47,929 bases of DNA from an uncultured Bacteroidales bacterium (GTDB lineage: Bacteria > Bacteroidota > Bacteroidia > Bacteroidales > WCHB1-69). Made by a program: the position numbers and the translations under genes. The notes under the pieces are model-generated. The model saw only the letters and a program-made list of their open reading frames with translations. It was not told the DNA's origin and did no database searches. This document shows positions 24,489 through 33,522 of this stretch, one piece after another. Every line of letters starts with the position of its first letter. Positions within the stretch are counted from its first letter, which is position 1. The stretch covers positions 1 to 47,929 of the forward strand of contig CAMVOL010000017.1 of assembly GCA_947169105.1 (NCBI GenBank). The letters run 5' to 3'.

Positions 24489-26789
24489 ATGAAAAGAGTA
24501 ATTGTCCTTGTATCCATCCTTTTCCCGATGCTTTTGTCGTCGTTAATGGCGCAAATTCCCGTTGGGACGTTCCGCGACCATCTCTCCTTTTACAGCTGCA
24601 AGTCGGTGGCGGTGACACCCGAATACGTTTATGCCGCCTGCAATTCGGGATTGTTGTATGTGGACAAGAGTGACAATAGTACCGGCACCTTCTCGAAGGT
24701 GGACGGACTTTCGGGTACAGCCCTTACACGTATTCACTATGATGCTGCTTCCCAGTATCTTGCGGTTGCTTACGACGACGGGAACCTTGACTTCATCCGT
24801 GATGACCGCATTACCAATGTCAGCGACATCAAGGACAAGTCCATTACCAGTTCCAAAAAAGTCAATGGTTTTCTTTCCTACGACGGTCTCCTATATCTTG
24901 CCTATCCTTTCGGCATTGTGTCGGTGGATATGGCCACGTTGCTGATTCGCGACACGTGGTACACACGGATTGGGAACACGCATATCAAGGTTAATAGTTT
25001 GCAAGTATTTAACGATGAATTCGTTATAAATACAGATGCGGGCATTTATGTCACTTCTGTCACCAATCCCGCCATTGCCGACTTCAACACTTGGCAGAAG
25101 GTGGATGAAATGGGGGACGCTGCGTTCACCGTCTCCTGCCTGTTCAGCGGGCGCGTTTATGTGGTGAAAGGTGGTGAAACGGGCGACACGCTCTACTACA
25201 AGGATAGCGGAGGGTGGCATCTTTCTGATATACAAGAAGATGACATACGGGCATTGGCCGCCAATGACAGCATTTTGACCCTTTGTGGTTGGTCTTTTGT
25301 CAAAAATTTTGACAGAAATGAACGTCAGATTTGTGAGACATGGTGGGAAGGAACCTACTTGTGGCAAAACGGTAAAGATGTCGCTTTGGACGGACAAACG
25401 GTATGGGTAGCTGACGAAACCAACGGTCTGCACAAGATTCTTTGCGAGTTGTGGTCCATCGAAAGGATTCCCGGCAAAGGCCCGTACGCTAACACGGCAT
25501 ACGCCATGGACTATGCTGACGGAGTGCTGGCAATGGTTCCGGGAATGGTGTCGGTGACATGGGGAAACGGCTGGATTTATCCCAATTTCAGTTATTTTAC
25601 CAACGAAAAGTGGCACAATATCTACCAGAAGGACAATCCCTCCCTCGCCGATGTCTATGACCTGACAGCTGTAGCCATCAACCCGAACAACACTTCCGAA
25701 ATCTTTGTCGGGACGTTTGGAGGCGGCCTTCGGAAGTACGACCGTAGCCGTGTCACCGCTGTTTATGACCGATCCAACAGTCCCCTCAGAAGCAATGATT
25801 CCCTTCAGGGACGGATTGGCGGACTAGCCTTCGATGCCAACAACAACCTGTGGGTGTCGTGCTGCTACTCCAATGTTCCCATTGCTGTACTCCAACCCAA
25901 CGGAAACTGGCAGGCGCTGACCCTATCTTCTTATACTACTGGAAATAACACGGCTGTAAGTCAAATCATGGTGGATTCGCGCAACTACAAGTGGATTGTC
26001 ATTCCCCGTGATAATAAACTGCTTGTCTATGATGACAACAGGACTATTTCCAATCCCAACGATGACCGGATTGCCAGCGTGAACCTGAACGCGATGGCCA
26101 ACATCGAAACCTCCTCCGTGAATTGTGTGGCGGAGGATAGGGACGGCGAGATATGGATTGGCTGCAATCTCGGTATCAAAGTCATCTACAATCCTGCTAC
26201 TGTTTTTAAAAGTACCTTGTATGCCCAAAACGTTCTGATAAAACAAATCAACTACGTTCAGAATCTTTTTGAATTTGAGGAAGTTACTTGTATAACGGTG
26301 GACGATGCCAACCGTAAGTGGGTGGGCACGACCAAATCAGGGGTATTCCTCATTTCCGAAAATGGGGACAAACAGTTGCTTCATTTTACGGAGGACAACT
26401 CGCCGTTATTGTCCAACAAAATTCACAATATCACCATTGATCGTATGACGGGTGAGGTGTTCATTGCGACGTCCAACGGGTTGGTTTCCTATATGGGTAC
26501 GGCCACTGCCGGACGGGAGGATTATAGTGAGGTGACGGTATTCCCGAATCCGGTGCGTGAAACCTACCACGGGGTCATCACTGTGCGCGGATTGATGGAC
26601 CATTCGTTCTGTAAGATTGCCGATGCCGCCGGCAACCTCGTGTGGCAGGGATACGCCAACGGCGGCGAACTGACATGGGACGGCAAGGACTTCTATGGGA
26701 AACGTCCCGCCACCGGTGTCTATTTCGTCTTCGCCTCCGACCGCACTGGGAAAAAAAGGAACGTGGCGAAAATATTGTTTGTAAAGTAG
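24489..26789 (+). CDS. porZ: Type IX secretion surface component PorZ
   Basis: A 766-residue protein with a signal peptide (MKRVIVLVSILFPMLLSSLMAQ). The N-terminus of the mature part, IPVGTFRDHLSFYSCKSVAV, is typical of PorZ. Two beta-propeller domains follow, containing repeated NxxWV and GxFGGGLRKYD-type blades. A CTD with EVTVFPNPVRET starts near residue 681 and ends in GKKRNVAKILFVK. PorZ binds A-type LPS and works with the sortase PorU, PorV and PorQ in the T9SS attachment complex. The start at 24489 is fixed by the signal peptide. Its stop is four bases from the convergent LuxR gene. Confidence 0.88.
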   Translation: MKRVIVLVSILFPMLLSSLMAQIPVGTFRDHLSFYSCKSVAVTPEYVYAACNSGLLYVDKSDNSTGTFSKVDGLSGTALTRIHYDAASQYLAVAYDDGNLDFIRDDRITNVSDIKDKSITSSKKVNGFLSYDGLLYLAYPFGIVSVDMATLLIRDTWYTRIGNTHIKVNSLQVFNDEFVINTDAGIYVTSVTNPAIADFNTWQKVDEMGDAAFTVSCLFSGRVYVVKGGETGDTLYYKDSGGWHLSDIQEDDIRALAANDSILTLCGWSFVKNFDRNERQICETWWEGTYLWQNGKDVALDGQTVWVADETNGLHKILCELWSIERIPGKGPYANTAYAMDYADGVLAMVPGMVSVTWGNGWIYPNFSYFTNEKWHNIYQKDNPSLADVYDLTAVAINPNNTSEIFVGTFGGGLRKYDRSRVTAVYDRSNSPLRSNDSLQGRIGGLAFDANNNLWVSCCYSNVPIAVLQPNGNWQALTLSSYTTGNNTAVSQIMVDSRNYKWIVIPRDNKLLVYDDNRTISNPNDDRIASVNLNAMANIETSSVNCVAEDRDGEIWIGCNLGIKVIYNPATVFKSTLYAQNVLIKQINYVQNLFEFEEVTCITVDDANRKWVGTTKSGVFLISENGDKQLLHFTEDNSPLLSNKIHNITIDRMTGEVFIATSNGLVSYMGTATAGREDYSEVTVFPNPVRETYHGVITVRGLMDHSFCKIADAAGNLVWQGYANGGELTWDGKDFYGKRPATGVYFVFASDRTGKKRNVAKILFVK

Positions 26790-26793
26790 TTTC

Positions 26794-27372
26794 CTACATC
26801 AGGTTATTCAGCATAGCATAGACCGTGAGGCCCGCCACGGACTTGATGCCAGTTTTCTTCACGATGTTCTTGCGGTGGGTGATGGCCGTGTGGACGGAAA
26901 TGTGCAGCTTCGTCGCTATCTCCTTGTTGGATAGACCGTTGGCGACTTCTACCAGCACCTCCCGCTCCCGTTCCGAAAGCTCGTACAAATCCGGACCATC
27001 GCTGGGGGCGTTGTCGGCCTGCATCACTTCCGTCAGGCAGCTTTCGATCTTCTTCCGGTCGTCGGTGATTTCGATGATGCCGTTGAAACTCCGCAGCCAC
27101 TGCTGGTCGAAGTAGCTGTAAACGAGCGCGACGATGGGGACTTGGGGACACTCTTGGAAGAGGGCGCGGAACGAGCCACGCTTGGAGTAGTCCACCAACT
27201 GCGGGTTCAAGACGATAAGGTCGGGTTTCACCACAATGAGCCGTTCGGCAATGCGTTCAAGGCCTTCGGCGACAGCGGCCACTTCATAGTCAGGGATACC
27301 ATTCAATAGCTCCGTAAGTCCTTGAACCACAATAGGTGACTTTTCAATCAAAAGGATTTTTCTGTTTTTCAT
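26794..27372 (-). CDS. LuxR-type regulator with degenerate receiver domain
   Basis: The 192-residue protein has an N-terminal receiver-like domain (1-115) and a C-terminal LuxR/NarL helix-turn-helix (about 128-185) with LSEREREVLVEVANGLSNKEIA and HISVHTAITHRKNI. The receiver lacks the usual acidic pair (ILLIEKSP in place of IVDDHP), and the phosphoacceptor Asp is Asn56 (VLNPQL). It probably is not switched by phosphorylation. Its start overlaps the hemerythrin gene by four bases, so both are translated together and it likely responds to the same stress. Confidence 0.85.
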   Translation of the reverse strand: MKNRKILLIEKSPIVVQGLTELLNGIPDYEVAAVAEGLERIAERLIVVKPDLIVLNPQLVDYSKRGSFRALFQECPQVPIVALVYSYFDQQWLRSFNGIIEITDDRKKIESCLTEVMQADNAPSDGPDLYELSEREREVLVEVANGLSNKEIATKLHISVHTAITHRKNIVKKTGIKSVAGLTVYAMLNNLM

Positions 27373-28052
27373 TTCCGGCTCCTTTCGATGGTTTCCACGT
27401 AGGGGATAAGGATTTTCTCCTCGATGAGGCTGTGCTTGTTGAGGTCGCCGGAAAGCTGGAAGATGTCGAACAGCACCGAAACCCGCTCCTTGGGCATGAT
27501 GTTCCCTGGCAGGTATTTTATAAAAATGTTGGTGAGGTCGTTCAGTTTGTCCTCGATGTTGCTGTGGTTCTCCTCAAATTGGTTGATGGAGTAACCGTCG
27601 CCCGACTCGCCGTTCCGCAGGGCTTCGATGTACGGGAAAACCGTTTTCTCCTCATACAAAAAGTGGTTCTGCACCTCGGTTTTGTAATCGTGGAAGAAGC
27701 GTTGCAGAATCTCCTTGTGGTTTTGGGGGCAGGCCTCGGCGATGCGGTCGAGGTGCCGTTCGATGTGGGGGATGCGTTCATCGAGGTAGTAGCCGTGGGA
27801 GGCAATGAGGTACGGCACGAGCGACGACATGTCGGTTCCCTGCAGTTCCTCCATCGAGGGAAGGTAACGGTCGTTGGTATAGACGTTGCAGATTAGCAGG
27901 AAGAACTGCTCGGAGAGGCCATTGGCGCGGCATATTTCCGCCACGCTTTTTTCGCCAAAGCCGAGTTCAATTCGGAACCGTTGCAGAATCAGCACTAATG
28001 ACGGGTTGCTGCTGATGATGTCAGCGAGTTTCATTTTGGGGGTATAAAGCAT
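27369..28052 (-). CDS. Hemerythrin-domain protein (ScdA/YtfE-like repair of iron centres)
   Basis: A 227-residue protein. Residues 1-60 resemble the N-terminal DUF542-like part of ScdA/YtfE proteins (MKLADIISSNPSLVLILQRF, then GFGEKSVAEICRANGL). The C-terminal hemerythrin bundle has His/Glu ligand candidates in ASHGYYLDERIPHIERHLDRI, FFHDYKTEVQNHFLYEEKTV, FEENHSNIEDKL and LNKHSLIEEKILIP. Such di-iron proteins help restore iron-sulfur clusters after nitric oxide or oxidative damage. It forms a two-gene operon with the LuxR regulator (ATGA overlap). The conserved MLYTPKMKL start supports 28052. Confidence 0.85.
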   Translation of the reverse strand: MLYTPKMKLADIISSNPSLVLILQRFRIELGFGEKSVAEICRANGLSEQFFLLICNVYTNDRYLPSMEELQGTDMSSLVPYLIASHGYYLDERIPHIERHLDRIAEACPQNHKEILQRFFHDYKTEVQNHFLYEEKTVFPYIEALRNGESGDGYSINQFEENHSNIEDKLNDLTNIFIKYLPGNIMPKERVSVLFDIFQLSGDLNKHSLIEEKILIPYVETIERSRK

Positions 28053-28082
28053 TTCTTATGTATTTTATTGAAAAAGAGAATA

Positions 28083-29987
28083 TTATTTTTGTAAATAGTA
28101 GTCGTGCAGTTCTTCCATACGGCCGGCAGATTCGCGGAGGCCGCCTGGACGGTTGCGCACCACCCATAGTTTCTTGTGGTTTTTGATGATTTTTTCCAAA
28201 TCGTTGGCAAGGGCTTTCCTTTTTTCGTATGGGATGGAAAGCGTTTGATAATCTTTAACTTGTAAACGTGCGATGCCGAGTTTCACCCCGTGCAAGGCGA
28301 GGTCGCAGGCTTGTTCTAATTCTGCAATCACGATTTTGTGGTCGTCGCATTGCGGTTTGGCCTCCTTCAGCAGCGCGAGGGCGTCCTTGATTTCGGTTTC
28401 GCATCTCCGCAGGTTCGGGATGGTAAGCTCCTTGGTTTGGTAGTTGTTCTTCATCTTCCAGGGATAGCGGTGGAGCATCAGGTGGAAGGCGTTGGCCACC
28501 CCTTCGGGAATCTTGGCGTAGGTGTGGGCGTAGCTCAGTTTCATTACGGCTTGGCCGAGGTTGCCGGTGGGGTCCTCGAACAGGTACTGGTTGAGCAGGA
28601 AGTCGATGCGGCTGGTGATGGAGGAGTCGCAGCGCCAGGCGTAGCTGCAGCCGACCATCATCGGGGCGTAGCACACCGACAGCGGCTGCCAATGGCCGAA
28701 GTCGCCCCAGTTGGTGACGAGCATGCCGGCGGCACCGTGCTTCACCGCGTTCACGGCGGCGTTGTATTCGTTGGTGAAGGCGATGTCGTTGCGGCCGATG
28801 ATGGAGCGCCACGTCGCCGTCCCGGGGCAGACGTAGAACCGCAGTCCCGCCTTCTCGAACTTGGCGAGGGTCTTGTCGAAGTCGTACTGGGTGTCGTAGC
28901 CCCACACCATGCAGGTCATATTCTTCGGCAGGTACGGGATGAGGCTGTCGTGGTCGATGACGATGTCGCCCCAGTACTGGGCGAGTTTGCCGTGGCGGTT
29001 CACCTCCTCGTTGAGTTTGAGGAGGAAGTTGAGATAGACGCGCCCGAGGCCGATGCTGTCGCACATCTTCTTGGAGTTGCCGAGGCCGAGTTCCACGGTT
29101 TCGTCACAGCCGATATTGAAGTACTTGCTGTTGAAGTTGGGCAGGAGTTCGTCATAAAGTTCCTTCATGAGGTCGAAGGAGGCGGGGTTGGTGGGGTCGA
29201 GGGAGGAGCGGCTGCGGGCGCCCCAGATGGTGGCGCAGTCGGTGGGGCATTCGGCCAAGGGCAGGTAGGTGTCGTACTTGAGCCAGTTCTCGAAATGGCC
29301 GAAGGAATTTTGGTTCGGCACGAGGTCGATGAAGCGGTCGTTGCAGTACTTCTGGAGCAGGGCAATTTCGTCCGGTGTCATCGGGGAGGCGTTCTCCCAC
29401 ACCTCCTTATGGTTCTTGTAAGCGAAGGTGTGTTCCGTATAGAGCTGGAATTCATTGATTTTCCACGAAGCGAGGAGATCGACAATCTGGTAGAGGGTCT
29501 TCATGGTGGGTACTTTGTCGCGGCTGATATCGAGCATGAAGCCGCGGCGCAGCAGGTCGGGCGAGTCGGTGATGCAGAGTGCCGGAAGGTCCGTTTTTTC
29601 GGCGAGGGCATATTCCAAAAGCTGACGGAGGGTCTGCACGCCGTAGAAAAGTCCCTCTTTTGCCCCGCCGATGATGCCGACCGACTGGTTTTTGATAACC
29701 AATTCGTAGTCTTGCGGTGTAAAGCGCGGATCGACGCGCAGGCTGACCTTGACAATATTTTCGCCATATTCGTGGAAGGTGACATCCTTTTCCCATGTGG
29801 AAAGGTTGAATTGGGCGAAGTAGTTCTGCATCTGCTGGAACTGGTAGTGATGGAAGATGATTCCTTTATTTTCTTGAATGTCAATTCGTTGAGGGGTTGG
29901 TACGAGGTACTCTTTCAAATCGCGTGCCGAAGCGGAAAACACTGCCAGCAGGACAAATGACAACAACAGGAATCTTTTCATATACAT
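28083..29987 (-). CDS. GH20 beta-N-acetylhexosaminidase
   Basis: A 634-residue exported enzyme: signal peptide MKRFLLLSFVLLAVFSASA, a GH20b-like N-terminal domain to about residue 150, and the GH20 barrel. The catalytic Asp-Glu pair lies in IGCDETVELG (Asp295, Glu296). This family cleaves terminal GlcNAc or GalNAc from glycans and glycoproteins by substrate-assisted catalysis. The C-terminal 150 residues are helical. No lipobox or T9SS domain is present, so it probably acts in the periplasm. A second ATG at 29981 is equally good. The gene is divergent from a T9SS cargo gene. Confidence 0.93.
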   Translation of the reverse strand: MYMKRFLLLSFVLLAVFSASARDLKEYLVPTPQRIDIQENKGIIFHHYQFQQMQNYFAQFNLSTWEKDVTFHEYGENIVKVSLRVDPRFTPQDYELVIKNQSVGIIGGAKEGLFYGVQTLRQLLEYALAEKTDLPALCITDSPDLLRRGFMLDISRDKVPTMKTLYQIVDLLASWKINEFQLYTEHTFAYKNHKEVWENASPMTPDEIALLQKYCNDRFIDLVPNQNSFGHFENWLKYDTYLPLAECPTDCATIWGARSRSSLDPTNPASFDLMKELYDELLPNFNSKYFNIGCDETVELGLGNSKKMCDSIGLGRVYLNFLLKLNEEVNRHGKLAQYWGDIVIDHDSLIPYLPKNMTCMVWGYDTQYDFDKTLAKFEKAGLRFYVCPGTATWRSIIGRNDIAFTNEYNAAVNAVKHGAAGMLVTNWGDFGHWQPLSVCYAPMMVGCSYAWRCDSSITSRIDFLLNQYLFEDPTGNLGQAVMKLSYAHTYAKIPEGVANAFHLMLHRYPWKMKNNYQTKELTIPNLRRCETEIKDALALLKEAKPQCDDHKIVIAELEQACDLALHGVKLGIARLQVKDYQTLSIPYEKRKALANDLEKIIKNHKKLWVVRNRPGGLRESAGRMEELHDYYLQK

Positions 29988-30025
29988 GAAATATTAATAA
30001 ATATTAAAGGTAGGATAATAGGGCG

Positions 30026-30063
30026 CAAAGGTACAACTTAATTGAAATATTTTCGTACTTTTG
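30026..30063. promoter_or_regulatory. Divergent promoters for the GH20 and T9SS cargo genes
   Basis: The complement of 30026-30033 is TACCTTTG (leftward, for 29987). TACTTTTG at 30056-30063 faces right, for 30131. The two -7 boxes are 22 bases apart, so the two promoters overlap. Confidence 0.55.
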
Positions 30064-30130
30064 CCGCGTTTTCCTGCAAAAAAAAGCACGACAAAACAGC
30101 AATAAATAACCTATTAAAAACAAATTTCTT

Positions 30131-31900
30131 ATGAAAAAATGTTACAATTTTCTGATGGTTTTGGCAACCATCGTATTGTGTTTGGGCGTGAATACCGCTT
30201 CTGCACAACAGGACACTGTATTCTTGTCCGAGGACTTTTCGGCTATAACTGGTAGCGGTTCACAGCAATGTAGCACATCGGGTAATGCAATCGGTATTGA
30301 CACTGTCCTCCCCGGCTGGACGGGCAGCAGTGTTTATCCTTCCAATGGGAAAGTGAAATTGAGCACCGGTAGCGCCAGCGGCTTTATTCAGACTCCCGCC
30401 ATTGATTTTACGAATTATGAAACCATTTTTATCTCTTTCCAGGCCCGTGCATGGAACGGTAACGATGCCACTACCATGACGGTTACCGTTGGAGATTCCA
30501 CCTATCAGATTACGGGTCTTCCGAACACAGGTGCCTCCAGCAATGTGGAGTGTGACCTGGCCACTTTCGTTATTATTGCTAATGGCGGCGGTGAAAAGTC
30601 CATCCGCTTTGATGCCACGAACCGTATTTTCATTGACAATGTGCTCGTGAAATCCTTCACTCAACCGTTTGTTATGGTTCAGGGCAACACCACCTTCAAC
30701 AACATTTCTGTCAATCAGGAAGTTTCTGGGGAATTAACGGTTTTAGGCTATAATCTTACGGAAGGCGATACCACTTTCGTCACCCTTTCCGGCGATAGCC
30801 AGTTCGCCACTACCGTCACCACCCTCAGCAATGACGACCTGATGGGCGAAGATGGCGCAAATGTCCCCTTCACTTTCACTGCTGCTGAGGCGGGCACCTA
30901 CACTGCCACGCTTTCCTTCACCAACAGCGACCTCACCGAAGCCGTGACCGTCACCCTTACTGCCAATGTCATTGCTATGAACGAAATTGCCACTATCGCC
31001 GGTCTCCGCGCCCTTTTGGATCTTAGCAATGTGAACGTGAATACCACTGATTCTGTGTTCTACAAATATACAGGCCATGCATACGTGACCCAAACTTCCC
31101 GTGCGGGTAGCGGCAACATTATCCAGAACAAATGGATTCAGGACGAAACTGGCGCTATCCAACTTTATGATCCGAACGGCCTTATTTCTGTTAGTCAAGG
31201 TATGGAAATAACCAATGTTGTAGGTTGGCTGAGCAACTACTATGGTTATGCCGAATTGACTGTGAAAGCGGGTATTTCAAATGCAGACATCAACGCCTTC
31301 CCGACCACCATTCCGGAGCCTGTCACCGTCACCCTTGAGCAACTTCGTGACCAAACCTTTATGGATGGCATCCAAGGCCAGTTGATTCGTATGGAGAACG
31401 TGACTTTCGACCAGACGGGTACATTTACCAGCTATAATTTCTATACTGTTACACAGAATGGTGTTTCCGATACGGTCAGCTATTTCAACAATAATTATAA
31501 TACCCTGTCGGGCGAAGAAATTCCGACCGGAGCGAAGAACATGGTTGGTGTTAACTGGTTCTCCTCTGTGAAGCTCACCTCTGATAATAATGGTCCGCGT
31601 CTTCCCTCCCGCTACTACATCATTCCCCGTGAGTTCGAAGCCATTTCTGGCATTTCCGAAAACGGCACAACGCCCGTCTCAGTCTATCCGAACCCCACGG
31701 CTGACAACGTTATTCTTACTATCGGCGGTGATGCCACCACGGTTTCTGTTTACAACGTGATGGGCAAGCTTGTCTCCACACAGTCGGTTTCCTACGGAGC
31801 CAACACCGTGAACATGAGCAGCATGCCCGCTGGCGTTTATTTCCTCCGTATCACCAACGGCAATGAAGCGGTTGGCACGGTGAAAGTTGTGCGCCAGTAA
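30131..31900 (+). CDS. Exported protein with T9SS type A sorting domain
   Basis: A 589-residue protein with a signal peptide (MKKCYNFLMVLATIVLCLGVNTASAQ). The first part (about 27-180) looks like a choice-of-anchor/jelly-roll domain; a beta-sandwich of about 100 residues follows (NISVNQEVSGELTVLGYNL). About residues 280-500 resemble DUF5689/OB-fold-like domains common in Bacteroidetes surface proteins. The sorting domain starts near 516 (VSVYPNPTADN) and ends GNEAVGTVKVVRQ. The protein is likely displayed on the surface or released; ligand or enzyme activity is unknown. Confidence 0.8.
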   Translation: MKKCYNFLMVLATIVLCLGVNTASAQQDTVFLSEDFSAITGSGSQQCSTSGNAIGIDTVLPGWTGSSVYPSNGKVKLSTGSASGFIQTPAIDFTNYETIFISFQARAWNGNDATTMTVTVGDSTYQITGLPNTGASSNVECDLATFVIIANGGGEKSIRFDATNRIFIDNVLVKSFTQPFVMVQGNTTFNNISVNQEVSGELTVLGYNLTEGDTTFVTLSGDSQFATTVTTLSNDDLMGEDGANVPFTFTAAEAGTYTATLSFTNSDLTEAVTVTLTANVIAMNEIATIAGLRALLDLSNVNVNTTDSVFYKYTGHAYVTQTSRAGSGNIIQNKWIQDETGAIQLYDPNGLISVSQGMEITNVVGWLSNYYGYAELTVKAGISNADINAFPTTIPEPVTVTLEQLRDQTFMDGIQGQLIRMENVTFDQTGTFTSYNFYTVTQNGVSDTVSYFNNNYNTLSGEEIPTGAKNMVGVNWFSSVKLTSDNNGPRLPSRYYIIPREFEAISGISENGTTPVSVYPNPTADNVILTIGGDATTVSVYNVMGKLVSTQSVSYGANTVNMSSMPAGVYFLRITNGNEAVGTVKVVRQ

Positions 31901-31926
31901 GTGCACCGAAATATCATTTTAGTCAT

Positions 31927-31960
31927 AAAAGAGGACGCTTCGGAAGGGGTGTCCTCTTTT
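31927..31960 (+). terminator. Terminator after the T9SS cargo gene
   Basis: AAAAGAGGAC (31927-31936) and GTCCTCTTTT (31951-31960) form a perfect 10-bp stem with a 14-base loop. It may also serve the convergent symporter gene, whose stop is at 31986. Confidence 0.8.
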
Positions 31961-31985
31961 CTGTGCCCTGACCCCTGAAACCTAA

Positions 31986-33449
31986 TTATTTCTCCCAGAA
32001 CTCCGCCCCTTTGATGTCCAGCTTTTTGGGGTCGAAGACGGGCTCATTGCCCTCTTTCTTGTCCTTTTCGTAAGTGCGGAGGGCGCGGATGGCCTTGGGC
32101 GAAAGCAACAGAATAGAAGTGATGTTGATCCACGCCATCGCGCCCACCCCGATATCACCGAGGTCCCACGCGGCCTTCGCCTCCTTGAGCGAGCCGTAGA
32201 ACACCGCCGCGATGATGCAGAAGCGGAGAATCCAGATGCAGACGTGCTCTTTCCGTCCTTTCCCGAAAAGATAAACCAGCCCCGTTTCAGCGTAATAGTA
32301 GTAGGCCATGATGGTGGTGAAAGCAAAGAAAGCCAACGCGACGGCCACCACGATGTTACCGACGTTGGCACCGAGCAGGGTTCCGATGGCCGTGGAGGTG
32401 TACGACACGTCCGGCGCCCCCAGATTGTACGGCGACTGGTACAGCATCGCGCCGCTGGCGCTGTCCACCACATTGTAGGTCTTGGTGGCCAATATCATGA
32501 CGGCGGTGGCGGTGCACACCAGTAGTGTATCCACATAGACGGAGAAAGCCTGTACCAGTCCTTGCTTCACAGGGTGCGACACTTTGGCCGCACCCGCCAC
32601 AATGGGTCCGGTGCCTTGGCCCGCTTCGTTGGAATAGATGCCGCGCTTCACACCCCACGCCACAGTGCTGCCGAGGATGCCCCCGAAAGCTTCGTGCATG
32701 CCGAACGCGCCCCGCAACATCTCCCCGAAAACCGACGGCACCACCGTCACATTGCAGATGAGGATGATGAGGGCCAGGATGACGTAAAGGAGAGCCATGA
32801 ACGGTGCCACCACCTGCGCCACAAGGGCGATGCGCTTCACCCCGCCGATGATGACCAGACCGAGTACGAACGCAGTGATGCCGCCGATGATGGCCGGCGA
32901 TACCCCAACGGAATTGGAGAAGGCAATGGCGATTCCGTTGCTCTGGACTGGTGGCATCAGCAGGCCGCATGCAATGATGGAGCAGACGGCGAAAACCACC
33001 GCCAGCCACTTGCACCGCAGTCCCTTTTCGATATAATATGTCGGCCCGCCCCGCAGCTGCCCGTTGTGTTCCTCCTTGTATATTTGTGCTAATGTCGCTT
33101 CCACAAAAGCGGAACCCGCCCCGAGGAAAGCGATAATCCACATCCAGACGATGGCACCCGGACCGCCGTACCCGATGGCTGTGGCCACACCTACGATGTT
33201 GCCCGTCCCCACACGTCCCGACAGCGCCATGGCAAACGCCTGAAATGACGAGATGCCTGTTTTCTGTTTCTTGTCGGTGGAAACCAGCAGCCGCGCCATC
33301 TCCCCGAAGCGGCGCACCTGCACGAAGCGCGTGCGGATGGAAAAATAGAGCCCGGCTCCAAGGCACAGGATGACCAACGGCATGCTCCAAACCCAGCCGG
33401 ATATGGTGGAAATGATGGATTCAAGACTGATAGAGAGGAATAAAGGCAT
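31986..33449 (-). CDS. AGCS family sodium:alanine/glycine symporter
   Basis: The 487-residue inner-membrane protein has about 11 hydrophobic helices and AGCS signatures: SGRVGTGNIVGVATAIGYGG near residue 78 and GPGAIVWMWIIAFLGAGSAF after it, LRGGPTYYIEKG, and KRGIYSNEAGQGTGPIVAGA in the C-terminal half. It takes up alanine or glycine with sodium. The last 25 residues are a charged cytoplasmic tail. It is divergent from the MscS-type channel gene and shares an 80-base promoter region with it. Confidence 0.94.
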   Translation of the reverse strand: MPLFLSISLESIISTISGWVWSMPLVILCLGAGLYFSIRTRFVQVRRFGEMARLLVSTDKKQKTGISSFQAFAMALSGRVGTGNIVGVATAIGYGGPGAIVWMWIIAFLGAGSAFVEATLAQIYKEEHNGQLRGGPTYYIEKGLRCKWLAVVFAVCSIIACGLLMPPVQSNGIAIAFSNSVGVSPAIIGGITAFVLGLVIIGGVKRIALVAQVVAPFMALLYVILALIILICNVTVVPSVFGEMLRGAFGMHEAFGGILGSTVAWGVKRGIYSNEAGQGTGPIVAGAAKVSHPVKQGLVQAFSVYVDTLLVCTATAVMILATKTYNVVDSASGAMLYQSPYNLGAPDVSYTSTAIGTLLGANVGNIVVAVALAFFAFTTIMAYYYYAETGLVYLFGKGRKEHVCIWILRFCIIAAVFYGSLKEAKAAWDLGDIGVGAMAWINITSILLLSPKAIRALRTYEKDKKEGNEPVFDPKKLDIKGAEFWEK

Positions 33450-33474
33450 TTGCAGTTATCTCGTTTTGAGGCGG

Positions 33475-33503
33475 CAAAGATACAAAAGAAAAACGTATTT
33501 TTG
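33475..33503. promoter_or_regulatory. Divergent promoters for the AGCS and MscS genes
   Basis: The complement of 33475-33482 is TATCTTTG (leftward). TATTTTTG at 33496-33503 faces right, 20 bases from the ATG at 33523. Confidence 0.55.
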
Positions 33504-33522
33504 CGCCCTCAAATTGTAACCG

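Noticed and set aside
28338-29960. A 540-codon open frame antisense to the GH20 gene
   Set aside because: It is the mirror of a G/C-biased coding strand, with a repetitive Val/Gly/Glu-rich product and no family match; GH20 on the other strand is certain.
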